DNA of 40,451 nt. Source: Lachnospiraceae bacterium (lineage in GTDB: Bacteria; Bacillota_A; Clostridia; Lachnospirales; Lachnospiraceae). Location of the stretch: assembly GCA_009774465.1 (NCBI GenBank), contig VSNT01000019.1, forward strand, positions 1 through 40,451, given 5' to 3'. The notes beneath the pieces were generated by a model. That model had not been told where the DNA came from. It saw only the letters and a program-made list of their open reading frames with translations, and ran no database searches. A program made the translations under genes and the position numbers. Shown here piece by piece: positions 15,166 through 23,128 of this stretch (position 1 is its first letter; each line of letters begins with the position of its first letter).

Positions 15166-15571
15166 ACTTGAAACGGGCATTTTTATGTTTGGTGCAGTGT
15201 GTCAGGTGTTTATGCTTCTGTTAAAAGATAAAGGCGCTTACAGTTTTGGGCTCTGGATAGGCATCTTGATTGCGGCAGTTGGTGCATTTCATATGTGGTG
15301 GTCTTTAGATCGGGCACTGGATCTTCCGGAGCGTGCAGCAGTGAAATCCATGAGCACCCACAACATATTAAGGTATCTTTTTATTACATTGGCGCTTATC
15401 GCTGTGGCAATAAGCGGAATTGCCAGCCCTCTTTCCGCATTTTTGGGAATTATGGGACTAAAGGCGTCGGCTTATATGCATTTTATCACTAAGAAAATAA
15501 GCACTTTAATTTATGGGGAAGAAGTTCTTCCGCCGCTTATTGATGAACCTGCCGAAGGACAGGATATGTAA
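15125..15571 (+). CDS. atpI: ATP synthase subunit I-like membrane protein
   Basis: A 148-residue protein with four predicted membrane segments (about 15-32, 38-58, 80-100 and 104-122), the usual arrangement of ATP synthase subunit I, which helps the c ring assemble. The start at 15125 has GGGAGG six bases upstream. An in-frame upstream extension to 15074 overlaps atpZ coding sequence and lacks a ribosome site. The first 41 bases overlap the end of atpZ. It is followed by atpB after 12 bp. Sequence conservation in this subunit is low, so the assignment rests on topology and position. Confidence 0.8.
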   Translation: MKEKITKINRTLFELETGIFMFGAVCQVFMLLLKDKGAYSFGLWIGILIAAVGAFHMWWSLDRALDLPERAAVKSMSTHNILRYLFITLALIAVAISGIASPLSAFLGIMGLKASAYMHFITKKISTLIYGEEVLPPLIDEPAEGQDM

Positions 15572-15583
15572 GGAGGTGAAGAA

Positions 15584-16306
15584 ATGGGACAGGGAATTTT
15601 ATTGTCGGGAGAGACGGAAGTTGATTTTATGATTCACGGGGTGTTTTCCTATGAATTGTTTGGTCAGACTGTATGGATCACAACAACCCATGTGTGTGTT
15701 CTGATTGTCATGCTGATTATTATTGGTTTCTGTATTGCGGCAAATCGTGTAGTCAAACATGCCACAGAAGTACCTGGGGGATTTCAGAATGTGGTAGAAC
15801 TGATTGTGGAGATGCTGGATGGAATGATCGGCGGTGTTATGGGCGGTCAGGCAGTCAGGTTCCGAAATTATATAGGAACGATTTTCATATTTATACTGAT
15901 CAGCAATATTTCCGGACTTCTGGGCTTACGTCCGCCTACTGCAGATTATGGTGTGACCTTCGCTCTTGGTATTATTACATTTACGTTGATTCATTTCAAC
16001 AAATTTAAATATCAGAAGGTTTCCGGTGTTTTAAAGGGGCTGTGTGAACCGTGGCCGATTTGGGCGCCGATTAATATTATCAGTGATCTGGCAGTTCCGG
16101 TTTCGCTTTCGCTTCGTCTGTTTGCCAATATTTTGTCGGGAACAGCGATCATGGCATTGATTTATGCATTGCTCAGCAAAGTGGCCGTTATATGGCCGGC
16201 AGCGCTTCATGTATATTTTGATCTGTTTTCAGGCGCAATCCAGACCTATGTATTTTGTATGCTCACCATGACCTATATAACGGATGCATGCAATACAGGG
16301 GATTAA
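15584..16306 (+). CDS. atpB: ATP synthase Fo subunit a
   Basis: The 240-residue stator channel subunit of the Fo motor, a multi-pass membrane protein. The essential Arg lies in SLSLRLFANILSG near residue 180. Further family motifs are NISGLLGLRPPT near 108 and the final helix FDLFSGAIQTYVFCMLTMTYI. Together with the c ring it forms the ion path, sodium in this case judging by the c subunit. AAGGAGGTGAA just upstream is a near-perfect Shine-Dalgarno sequence. Confidence 0.96.
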   Translation: MGQGILLSGETEVDFMIHGVFSYELFGQTVWITTTHVCVLIVMLIIIGFCIAANRVVKHATEVPGGFQNVVELIVEMLDGMIGGVMGGQAVRFRNYIGTIFIFILISNISGLLGLRPPTADYGVTFALGIITFTLIHFNKFKYQKVSGVLKGLCEPWPIWAPINIISDLAVPVSLSLRLFANILSGTAIMALIYALLSKVAVIWPAALHVYFDLFSGAIQTYVFCMLTMTYITDACNTGD

Positions 16307-16378
16307 ATGGCAGTGTGTAAAATAAACAATTAAAAAATAAATTTATAATCATGCAAAAAGCATAAGGAGGAAACAAAA

Positions 16379-16642
16379 ATGGATTTTAATGGTAACTTTA
16401 TTTTAGGTTGTTCAGCAATTGGTGCAGGTCTGGCAGTTATTGCCGGTATCGGACCTGGTGTAGGACAGGGTATTGCTGCAGGACATGCAGCAGCAGCAGT
16501 AGGAAGAAACCCCGGTGCAAAATCTGATATTACTTCAACCATGCTGCTTGGCCAGGCAGTTGCAGAGACTACTGGTCTTTATGGTTTGCTTGTGGCTATT
16601 TTGCTGTTATTCGTAAGACCTCTTATGGGAGCTGCCCAATAA
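16379..16642 (+). CDS. atpE: ATP synthase Fo subunit c (Na+-type)
   Basis: An 87-residue rotor subunit with two membrane helices joined by the polar loop GRNPGAKSD. The ion-binding carboxylate is Glu63 on helix 2. Pro26 and Gln30 (GPGVGQG) on helix 1, and Val61, Glu63 and Thr64 (QAVAETTG) on helix 2, match the sodium ligand set known from the Ilyobacter tartaricus c ring (Gln32, Val63, Glu65, Ser66, Tyr70). Leu67-Tyr68 follows, corresponding to the conserved Tyr region. The enzyme is therefore predicted to be driven by, or to pump, Na+. AAGGAGG lies upstream. The gene is followed by a hairpin-rich gap before atpF, consistent with the high c-subunit dosage needed. Confidence 0.96.
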   Translation: MDFNGNFILGCSAIGAGLAVIAGIGPGVGQGIAAGHAAAAVGRNPGAKSDITSTMLLGQAVAETTGLYGLLVAILLLFVRPLMGAAQ

Positions 16643-16645
16643 AAC

Positions 16646-16735
16646 GGACAAAAGACTTTCTAAGGCGTCAAAAGACGCCGCCTAAGAAAATCTATAATTT
16701 GTCCGGGAAGAATGTCTCTGGCGAGCCATTCTTCG
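16646..16735 (+). ncRNA. Two RNA hairpins between atpE and atpF
   Basis: The gap holds a compound stem: GGACAAA (16646-) with TTTGTCC about 55 bases on, enclosing GGCGTC-AAAA-GACGCC. A second hairpin, GAAGAATG with CATTCTTC, follows. No long T run follows, so full termination is not expected. The structures could stabilise the atpE message or mark a processing site, raising c-subunit output. Confidence 0.6.
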
Positions 16736-16778
16736 CAGGTAGCTGTACGATTATATAACTAAGAAAGGAGGTTTACGG

Positions 16779-17297
16779 ATGGAACCCAGATTGTTTGACC
16801 TTGACCTGCAGCTTTTGGCAGATGCAACGCTTATGATCATTGCGGTTTTTGTACTTTTTTTAGTGGCATCTTACTTTCTGTTTAATCCGGTGAGAGAGAT
16901 GCTGGCAAAAAGACAGGCCAAGATCAGGGATGAGCTTGACAGTGCCGAGAGCGATAAAGAAGAAGCAGCCGCTCTTCGGGCGCAGTATGAGGAAAAGCTG
17001 AGGAGCATCAATAAGGAAGCCGAAGAAATTTTAAGTGATGCCAGAAAGCGTGCACTGGAAAATGAAAACAAGATTGTGGCTGAAGCAAAAGAAGAAGCAG
17101 CCAGAATTGTGGAAAGAGCCAGAACAGAAGCTGAACTTGAAAAGCAGAAGGCTGCTGATGATGTGAAGCGTGAAATGGTAGTGATTGCATCTATGATGGC
17201 CGGTAAAGTGGTGAAGGCATCTATCGATACAACCATACAGGAAAGCCTGATAAATGAAACATTAAAGGAAATAGGTGAGAGCACATGGCAAAGCTAG
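16779..17297 (+). CDS. atpF: ATP synthase Fo subunit b
   Basis: The 172-residue peripheral stalk subunit. One membrane helix (about 14-36) is followed by the family motif FNPVREMLAKRQ and then a long charged coiled coil (about 45-150) that reaches up to the F1 head as a dimer. AAGGAGG precedes the start by eight bases. The last 13 bases overlap atpH, so subunits b and delta are translated together. It follows the hairpin-rich gap after atpE. Confidence 0.95.
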   Translation: MEPRLFDLDLQLLADATLMIIAVFVLFLVASYFLFNPVREMLAKRQAKIRDELDSAESDKEEAAALRAQYEEKLRSINKEAEEILSDARKRALENENKIVAEAKEEAARIVERARTEAELEKQKAADDVKREMVVIASMMAGKVVKASIDTTIQESLINETLKEIGESTWQS

Positions 17298-17830
17298 TTG
17301 GAACCACATATGGAGAAGCTTTGTTTGAATTGGCTGTAGAAGAAGGCAAAGAAGACGAATTCTTAGGCGAGATCACTCAGCTAAAGGATCTGCTTTTGAA
17401 AAATCCGGACTTTGGAAAACTGATGAATCATCCTAAAATCCTTAAAGAAGATAAACTTAAGGTATTGGAAGAGGTTTTCAAAGGTCGTATTTCAGCAGAA
17501 TTGCTTGGTTTTTTACACTTGATCGTTACAAAGGACAGGTATGGCGATATTGACGGCATCCTGGATTATTTTGTGGATGAAGTAAAAAAGCTTAAAGGGA
17601 TCGGTGTTGCCTATGTGACTACAGCAATCGATTTAAGTGAAGTGAAAAAGAAAGAAATAGAAGCCAGACTGCTTGCCACCACATCTTATAAAAAAATGGA
17701 AATGCATTATCAGGTAGATGGGAATCTGATCGGAGGAATGGTTTTAAGGATCGGAGACCGGGTGGTTGACAGCAGTGTCAGAAATAAGCTGTTCGAGTTA
17801 CAAAGAGAACTGCTTAAAGTACAAGTATAA
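17285..17830 (+). CDS. atpH: ATP synthase F1 subunit delta
   Basis: The 181-residue OSCP-type subunit that ties the b-dimer stalk to the top of F1. The N-terminal helical domain (GTTYGEALFELAVEEGK) and the C-terminal motif MEMHYQVDGNLIGGMVLRIGDRVVDSSVRNKL near 140-172 (landmarks QVDGNLIGG and VVDSSVRNKL) are typical. The start overlaps atpF by 13 bp with AGGTGAGAG upstream. atpA follows after 33 bp. Confidence 0.95.
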   Translation: MAKLVGTTYGEALFELAVEEGKEDEFLGEITQLKDLLLKNPDFGKLMNHPKILKEDKLKVLEEVFKGRISAELLGFLHLIVTKDRYGDIDGILDYFVDEVKKLKGIGVAYVTTAIDLSEVKKKEIEARLLATTSYKKMEMHYQVDGNLIGGMVLRIGDRVVDSSVRNKLFELQRELLKVQV

Positions 17831-17863
17831 AAGTAATAAAATAAAGAAAGGTGCGTAAGAACC

Positions 17864-19372
17864 ATGAATTTAAGACCGGAAGAGATCAGTTCTGTTATCA
17901 AAGAGCAGATAAAAAGATACGCTTCAGAGCTTGAAGTTTCAGATGTTGGTACTGTTATTCAGGTTGCTGACGGTATTGCACGTGTACATGGTCTAGAAAA
18001 CGCAATGCAGGGAGAACTTCTGGAATTTCCCGGAGAAGTATATGGAATGGTGCTGAACCTGGAAGAGGATAATGTAGGTGCGGTACTTCTTGGAAGCCAG
18101 AAGAATATCAATGAGGGCGATACGGTTAAAACCACCGGACGCGTTGTTGAGGTTCCTGTAGGCGATGCCATGTCAGGACGTGTGGTCAATGCTCTTGGCC
18201 AGCCAATTGATGGAAAAGGCCCTATACAGACAGATAAATATCGTAAAATTGAGAGAGTTGCATCAGGCGTTATTACCAGAAAATCTGTAGATACTCCTTT
18301 GCAGACAGGTATCAAGGCAATTGACTCTATGGTGCCTATTGGAAGAGGTCAGCGTGAGCTTATTATCGGTGACAGACAGACAGGAAAAACGGCAATTGCA
18401 ATTGATACAATCATTAACCAGAAGGGGCAGGGAGTAAAATGTATTTACGTTGCCATTGGACAAAAGGCATCCACTGTGGCTTCCATTGTTAATACATTGG
18501 AGGAATTCGGCGCAATGTCCTATACCACAGTTGTGGCGGCTACAGCAAGTGAGCTTGCACCGCTGCAGTATATTGCTCCTTATTCAGGCTGTGCAATCGG
18601 CGAAGAGTGGATGGAAAACGGAGAAGACGTGCTGGTTGTTTATGATGATTTAAGTAAACATGCGGCTGCTTACCGTACACTTTCCCTGCTTCTGAAAAGA
18701 CCGCCAGGACGTGAGGCGTATCCTGGAGATGTATTTTATCTTCATTCAAGACTTCTTGAGCGTGCAGCGAGAATGAATGATGAATATGGCGGAGGTTCTT
18801 TAACTGCGCTTCCTATTATTGAAACCCAGGCAGGTGATGTATCTGCATATATTCCTACGAACGTAATTTCCATTACAGATGGTCAGATTTATCTGGAAAC
18901 AGAAATGTTTAACTCCGGATTCCGTCCTGCAGTAAATGCCGGCTTGTCCGTGTCCCGTGTAGGTGGTGCGGCACAGATTAAGGCGATGAAGAAAATTGCA
19001 GCGCCTATTCGTGTGGAACTGGCACAGTACAGAGAACTGGCGGCTTTTTCACAGTTTGGTTCCGAACTGGATGAGGATACCAGAGAAAAGCTGGCACAGG
19101 GTGAAAGAATCAGGGAAATATTAAAGCAGCCTCAATATAAACCCATGCCGGTGCAATATCAGGTTATCATTATTTATGCGGCTACCAATAAGTATCTGCT
19201 TGACGTTCCTACAGATGAAATTACAAGATTCGAGGAAGAGTTCTTTGAATTCCTTGATACCAGATATCCTGAAGTGCCCAGAGCCATTGCAGAGGAAAAG
19301 GTGATTTCCGAAGGAACGGAAGAAACTTTAAAGAAAGCCATTGCAGAGTTCAAAGCAGCATTTTTAAAATAA
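17864..19372 (+). CDS. atpA: ATP synthase F1 subunit alpha
   Basis: The 502-residue non-catalytic nucleotide-binding subunit of the F1 hexamer. The Walker A loop GDRQTGKTAIA lies near residues 169-179, followed by VYDDLSKHAAAYR (Walker B region, about 260) and the arginine-finger segment SVSRVGGAAQIKAMKK near 365. The length is standard. AGAAAGG lies upstream of the start at 17864. It is highly conserved, shows no frameshift, and is followed by atpG after 20 bp. Confidence 0.97.
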   Translation: MNLRPEEISSVIKEQIKRYASELEVSDVGTVIQVADGIARVHGLENAMQGELLEFPGEVYGMVLNLEEDNVGAVLLGSQKNINEGDTVKTTGRVVEVPVGDAMSGRVVNALGQPIDGKGPIQTDKYRKIERVASGVITRKSVDTPLQTGIKAIDSMVPIGRGQRELIIGDRQTGKTAIAIDTIINQKGQGVKCIYVAIGQKASTVASIVNTLEEFGAMSYTTVVAATASELAPLQYIAPYSGCAIGEEWMENGEDVLVVYDDLSKHAAAYRTLSLLLKRPPGREAYPGDVFYLHSRLLERAARMNDEYGGGSLTALPIIETQAGDVSAYIPTNVISITDGQIYLETEMFNSGFRPAVNAGLSVSRVGGAAQIKAMKKIAAPIRVELAQYRELAAFSQFGSELDEDTREKLAQGERIREILKQPQYKPMPVQYQVIIIYAATNKYLLDVPTDEITRFEEEFFEFLDTRYPEVPRAIAEEKVISEGTEETLKKAIAEFKAAFLK

Positions 19373-19392
19373 GATAAGGATAAGGTGATATT

Positions 19393-20265
19393 ATGGCTTC
19401 AATGCGTGATATAAAAAGGCGTAAGGGCAGTATACAGAGCACCCAGCAGATTACCAAGGCCATGAAGCTTGTCTCCACTGTTAAGCTGCAGAGAGCAAAA
19501 CAGAATGCAGAGAAATCGGGAAGCTATTTCCGCTGCATGTATGATACGGTTCTTTCCATCCTGCAAAAAACAAAAAACCTGGATCATAAGTATTTGAGAG
19601 AGGGAAATGCAGGTAAAAAGGCTGTGATTGTGATTACTTCAAACAGAGGACTGGCAGGCGGGTATAACTCCAATGTGATCAAGCTGATTACAAAGGGAGA
19701 GCTGGCAGGCGAGGATCTGGCGATCTATGCAATTGGCGGCAAGGGAAGAGAAGCCCTGCAAAGACAGTACGAAATCAAGGCGGATTACTCAGATGTGATT
19801 GAAGAGCCTGCTTATGCGGATGCAATGGTGATCAGTAAGGATGTGCTGGGGGCTTTTGAGCGGGGAGAAATCAGCGAAATTTATCTTGCCTACACTGCAT
19901 TTAAAAATACAGTTGTGCATATTCCCACTCTTTTAAAACTGCTTCCTGTTCAGATTGATGAAGAGGAGGCACCAGGCGGTGAAGATGGCGGACAGGCGGA
20001 AGATAAAGTGCCCATGAATTTTGAACCGGAAGATGAGGAAGCTTTAAATCTGCTCATACCCAAGTATATAACCAGCCTGATTTATGGCGGTATGATCGAA
20101 GCGGTAGCCAGTGAAAACGGAGCCAGAATGCAGGCGATGGATTCAGCTACCAGCAATGCGGAAGAAATGATAGACAAATTGACACTGTTGTATAACAGAG
20201 CGCGTCAGGGTTCCATTACACAGGAATTGACGGAGATTATCGCAGGAGCAAATGCGATATCGTAA
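19393..20265 (+). CDS. atpG: ATP synthase F1 subunit gamma
   Basis: The 290-residue central shaft that rotates inside the alpha-beta hexamer. The N-terminal helix MRDIKRRKGSIQSTQQITKA and the C-terminal helix MQAMDSATSNAEEMIDKL with ARQGSITQELTEII form the coiled shaft, and the middle SNRGLAGGYNSNVIK is the conserved Rossmann-like part. An acidic, Gly-rich insert around residues 195-215 is a lineage feature, not a known motif. AAGGTGA precedes the start. A 251-base gap with several hairpins follows before atpD. Confidence 0.96.
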   Translation: MASMRDIKRRKGSIQSTQQITKAMKLVSTVKLQRAKQNAEKSGSYFRCMYDTVLSILQKTKNLDHKYLREGNAGKKAVIVITSNRGLAGGYNSNVIKLITKGELAGEDLAIYAIGGKGREALQRQYEIKADYSDVIEEPAYADAMVISKDVLGAFERGEISEIYLAYTAFKNTVVHIPTLLKLLPVQIDEEEAPGGEDGGQAEDKVPMNFEPEDEEALNLLIPKYITSLIYGGMIEAVASENGARMQAMDSATSNAEEMIDKLTLLYNRARQGSITQELTEIIAGANAIS

Positions 20266-20380
20266 GCTTGTTTTTTAACAGCAGTGCAGTCCCTGATTTA
20301 AATGCCCGCTAAGTGGGCTGATGGGAGCAGAAATGAAAGAAATGTGACCTGGCGGATTATTGCCGGGCAGAATGGAGGAA

Positions 20381-20499
20381 GGATAAATAAATTGCCTGAT
20401 AGCAATTTATTTATCCACGAATTTGTGCCGAAGCGTCACAAATTCTGTGCTGGCAGAGCGAAATCTGACATTTCGCTCGCCTCCTCAGCGTAAAACGCT
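20381..20499 (+). repeat. Array of four RNA hairpins between atpG and atpD
   Basis: Four hairpins stand head to tail. The first has a perfect 15-bp stem (20381-20395 with 20402-20416). Then come two perfect 9-bp stems (GAATTTGTG with CACAAATTC at 20419-20445; GAGCGAAAT with ATTTCGCTC at 20456-20478) and a 5-bp stem, AGCGT/ACGCT (20487-20499). The last one ends 17 bases before the atpD start. A smaller GCCC/GGGC hairpin lies at 20304-20318. No T run follows, so read-through is expected. It may be a repeat family or an RNA processing and stability region. Confidence 0.75.
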
Positions 20500-20516
20500 T
20501 CGGAATGGAGGGAAAA

Positions 20517-21926
20517 ATGGCAGATATAAATACGGGCAGGGAACTTAGCTCGGGAAAAATTACACAGATTATCAGTGCCGTTCTGGATATTAAATTTAGC
20601 AGTGAAAGGCTGCCGGAAATAAATGAAGCGATCAAAATTCCTTTAAAGGATGGTGGAGAGCTTATTGTTGAGGTGGCGCAGCATTTAGGTGACGATACGG
20701 TCAGATGTATTGCTATGGGGCCTACTGACGGATTGGTAAGAGGTATGGAAGCAATTGCCACGGGCGCTCCTATCAGTGTGCCGGTTGGTGAAAATACCCT
20801 TGGACGTATGTTTAATGTTTTAGGTCAGCCCATTGACAATAAGCCTGCTCCAGAAGGCGTAACTTTAGAGCCGATTCACAGACCTGCACCTGAGTTTGTA
20901 GAACAGTCAACTCAACAGGAGCTTCTGGAAACAGGAATTAAGGTCGTAGATCTTCTTTGCCCTTATCAAAAAGGTGGAAAGATCGGTTTGTTTGGCGGCG
21001 CCGGTGTTGGCAAGACCGTTTTGATTCAGGAGCTGATTCGTAACATTGCCACGGAGCATGGCGGATATTCAGTATTTACCGGTGTTGGTGAGAGAACCAG
21101 AGAAGGAAATGACCTTTACTATGAAATGATGGAGTCCGGCGTTATTGATAAGACCACAATGGTATTCGGTCAGATGAACGAGCCCCCCGGAGCAAGAATG
21201 AGAGTAGGTCTTTCAGGACTTACTATGGCAGAGTATTTTCGTGATAAGGGCGGCAAGGACGTGCTGCTTTTCATTGATAATATTTTCCGTTTTACACAGG
21301 CAGGTTCGGAGGTTTCCGCGCTGCTTGGACGTATGCCTTCTGCGGTAGGTTATCAGCCTACGCTGCAGACGGAAATGGGCGCGCTGCAGGAGAGAATTAC
21401 TTCTACAAAGAATGGTTCCATTACTTCCGTACAGGCTGTATATGTGCCTGCGGATGACCTTACGGATCCTGCACCTGCAACTACATTTGCCCATCTGGAT
21501 GCAACTACGGTTCTTTCCAGATCTATTGTAGAGCTTGGTATTTATCCTGCAGTGGATCCTTTGGAATCCACTTCAAGAATTCTGGATCCAAGAATTGTTG
21601 GTGAAGAGCATTATGAAGTAGCCAGAGGCGTACAGGAAATTCTTCAAAAGTACAAGGAATTGCAGGATATTATCGCAATCCTTGGTATGGATGAATTGTC
21701 AGACAGTGATAAGCTGGTGGTTTCCCGTGCAAGAAAGGTACAAAGATTTCTATCTCAGCCTTTCTTCGTGGCAGAACAGTTTACAGGATACGAAGGCAAG
21801 TATGTGCCGATTAATGAAACCATCCGTGGATTTAAGGAAATTCTGGAAGGCAAGCATGACGATATACCTGAAAGCTATTTCTTAAATGCAGGAAGTATTG
21901 ATGATGTACTTGCCCGCGTGAAATAG
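20517..21926 (+). CDS. atpD: ATP synthase F1 subunit beta
   Basis: The 469-residue catalytic subunit of F1. The P-loop GGAGVGKTVLIQE near 160, the catalytic-Glu region VGERTREGNDLY near 186, LLFIDNIFRFTQAGSEVSALLGRMPSAVGYQPTL near 254-287 (landmarks FIDNIFRF and GRMPSAVGYQP) and the DELSEED-like DELSDSD near 390 are all present. The ATG at 20517 has GGAGGGA upstream; an in-frame ATG at 20505 is the start of that ribosome site and is less likely. It follows a hairpin array and is followed by atpC after 16 bp. Confidence 0.97.
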   Translation: MADINTGRELSSGKITQIISAVLDIKFSSERLPEINEAIKIPLKDGGELIVEVAQHLGDDTVRCIAMGPTDGLVRGMEAIATGAPISVPVGENTLGRMFNVLGQPIDNKPAPEGVTLEPIHRPAPEFVEQSTQQELLETGIKVVDLLCPYQKGGKIGLFGGAGVGKTVLIQELIRNIATEHGGYSVFTGVGERTREGNDLYYEMMESGVIDKTTMVFGQMNEPPGARMRVGLSGLTMAEYFRDKGGKDVLLFIDNIFRFTQAGSEVSALLGRMPSAVGYQPTLQTEMGALQERITSTKNGSITSVQAVYVPADDLTDPAPATTFAHLDATTVLSRSIVELGIYPAVDPLESTSRILDPRIVGEEHYEVARGVQEILQKYKELQDIIAILGMDELSDSDKLVVSRARKVQRFLSQPFFVAEQFTGYEGKYVPINETIRGFKEILEGKHDDIPESYFLNAGSIDDVLARVK

Positions 21927-21942
21927 TGACGGGAGGCGGCAG

Positions 21943-22347
21943 ATGGCGGATAATAATTTATTTAAACTGAAAATCATTACTCCTGAGCGTGTGTTTTACG
22001 AAGGAGAGGTTTCTATGGTGGAGTTTAACACCACTGAAGGCGAAATCGGCATTTACAAAAAGCATGTGCCCACTACCGTTATTGTAAGCCCCGGTATTTT
22101 GACGATCACCGAGGCGGAAGAAACGAAAGAAGCCGCACTTCATGCAGGATTTGCAGAGATTTTGCAGGAGGAAGTAGTGATTTTGGCAGAAATTGTTGAA
22201 TGGCCTGAAGAGATTGATTTAGATCGTGCAAAAGCGGCTAAAGATCGTGCGGAAGAAAGAATCCGCAGTAAAACACCTGAAACAGATGTGATGAGAGCGG
22301 AGACTGCATTGCAGAGAGCGCTTGCGCGTATTCATGTGATTAAGTAA
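21943..22347 (+). CDS. atpC: ATP synthase F1 subunit epsilon
   Basis: The 134-residue subunit at the foot of the shaft. An N-terminal beta sandwich (about 1-85, with FKLKIITPERVFYEGEV and GEIGIYKKHVPTTVIVSPG) is followed by a C-terminal helical hairpin (about 90-134, AKAAKDRAEERI and ALQRALARI), which can extend to inhibit ATP hydrolysis. GGGAGG lies upstream. It closes the operon, and a stem-loop follows about 50 bp later. Confidence 0.96.
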   Translation: MADNNLFKLKIITPERVFYEGEVSMVEFNTTEGEIGIYKKHVPTTVIVSPGILTITEAEETKEAALHAGFAEILQEEVVILAEIVEWPEEIDLDRAKAAKDRAEERIRSKTPETDVMRAETALQRALARIHVIK

Positions 22348-22397
22348 GGCAGAAAAATGCCGTGCATCGCAGGGCAAACTTGATATTGGGTAATAAA

Positions 22398-22427
22398 AAG
22401 GCTCGGGAAAAGTAATTCCCGGGCCTT
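22398..22427. terminator. Stem-loop after the ATP synthase operon
   Basis: AAGGCTCGGGAA pairs with TTCCCGGGCCTT around a six-base loop, with one mismatch or G-U pair. On the plus strand only a short T pair follows, whereas on the minus strand it runs into CCTTTTTATTA. It lies where the operon should end, so a role in ending or protecting the atp message is likely but not certain. Confidence 0.6.
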
Positions 22428-22499
22428 AAATGTCGTAGAGTAACAGGAAAAAGAAAGGACGCATAAGATAACTGTAAAGACTTAAAGGAAGTCATCCAT

Positions 22500-22889
22500 A
22501 TGTATGAGCATAAAATATTGCCTTTTTATATGACTTACCCCCTTCCCATGTATTATGAAGAAGAGGATACCATTATCCGGGACCTGGAGTACCTTCAGCA
22601 AATGTATCCGGCGGAGGCAAAGCGGTATCAAAAACTGATCAGCAGTATTCTGGATAAGTTAGATTATGAGGGCAGCATGATTTATGATGAATATCCGGAT
22701 AAGTGGCAGATATACAAGCTGTCTAAGGACATATTGGATCGAATTAAACGCGAAGAGGAAAAGGAAAATCCCGATCAAAATTTTCCGGCGGAGAAATGGG
22801 AATGGCTTGGGGATATGGTACAGATACTGCTCTGCTATGAAATTTATAAAAGAAGACATAATACCAGAAGAGGCATTCTCAGATTCTAA
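22500..22889 (+). CDS. Hypothetical protein, 129 aa
   Basis: A small cytoplasmic protein with no signal or membrane segment. The N-terminus is aromatic and Pro-rich (LPFYMTYPLPMYYEEED), followed by helical, charged sequence with YDEYPDKWQIYKLSKDIL near 62-80 and WLGDMVQILLCYEIYKRR near 100-118. I know no function for it; proteins with the same FYMTYP start and YDEYPDK core seem common in Lachnospiraceae, from memory only. The start has AAAGGAAG ten bases upstream. It follows the atp stem-loop and stands alone. Confidence 0.75.
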   Translation: MYEHKILPFYMTYPLPMYYEEEDTIIRDLEYLQQMYPAEAKRYQKLISSILDKLDYEGSMIYDEYPDKWQIYKLSKDILDRIKREEEKENPDQNFPAEKWEWLGDMVQILLCYEIYKRRHNTRRGILRF

Positions 22890-23003
22890 TAGAAGGTATT
22901 CTAATAGAATTCTATTAAAGTTTTAGTTGTGGTTTTGCAGGTAAGTAAGTAAAATATAGGTGATGGCCGGCTATGCGGAAGGTTTATGTGATTTGGACAT
23001 GGA

Positions 23004-23047
23004 AGGCAGCAGTTCAGTTAAAAGCATCGAGGGCTGAACTGCTGCCT
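23004..23047. repeat. 14-bp perfect inverted repeat
   Basis: AGGCAGCAGTTCAG at 23004-23017 is exactly complementary to CTGAACTGCTGCCT at 23034-23047, with a 16-base loop. It lies 80 bp before the methyltransferase gene. No T run follows, so it is not a typical terminator. It may be a leader structure of the methyltransferase message or the end of the upstream transcript. Confidence 0.7.
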
Positions 23048-23128
23048 GGGGAAACTTTTATTCCAGCGGAACATGGAACTTGGGCGGACATGCTGTATTT
23101 ATACTGCAAATTGTGTTAATATGGAGAA

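Noticed and set aside
16871..17284. Minus-strand Ser/Ala-rich frame opposite atpF
   Set aside because: It mirrors the Glu/Lys-rich codons of the coiled-coil gene and is a shadow.
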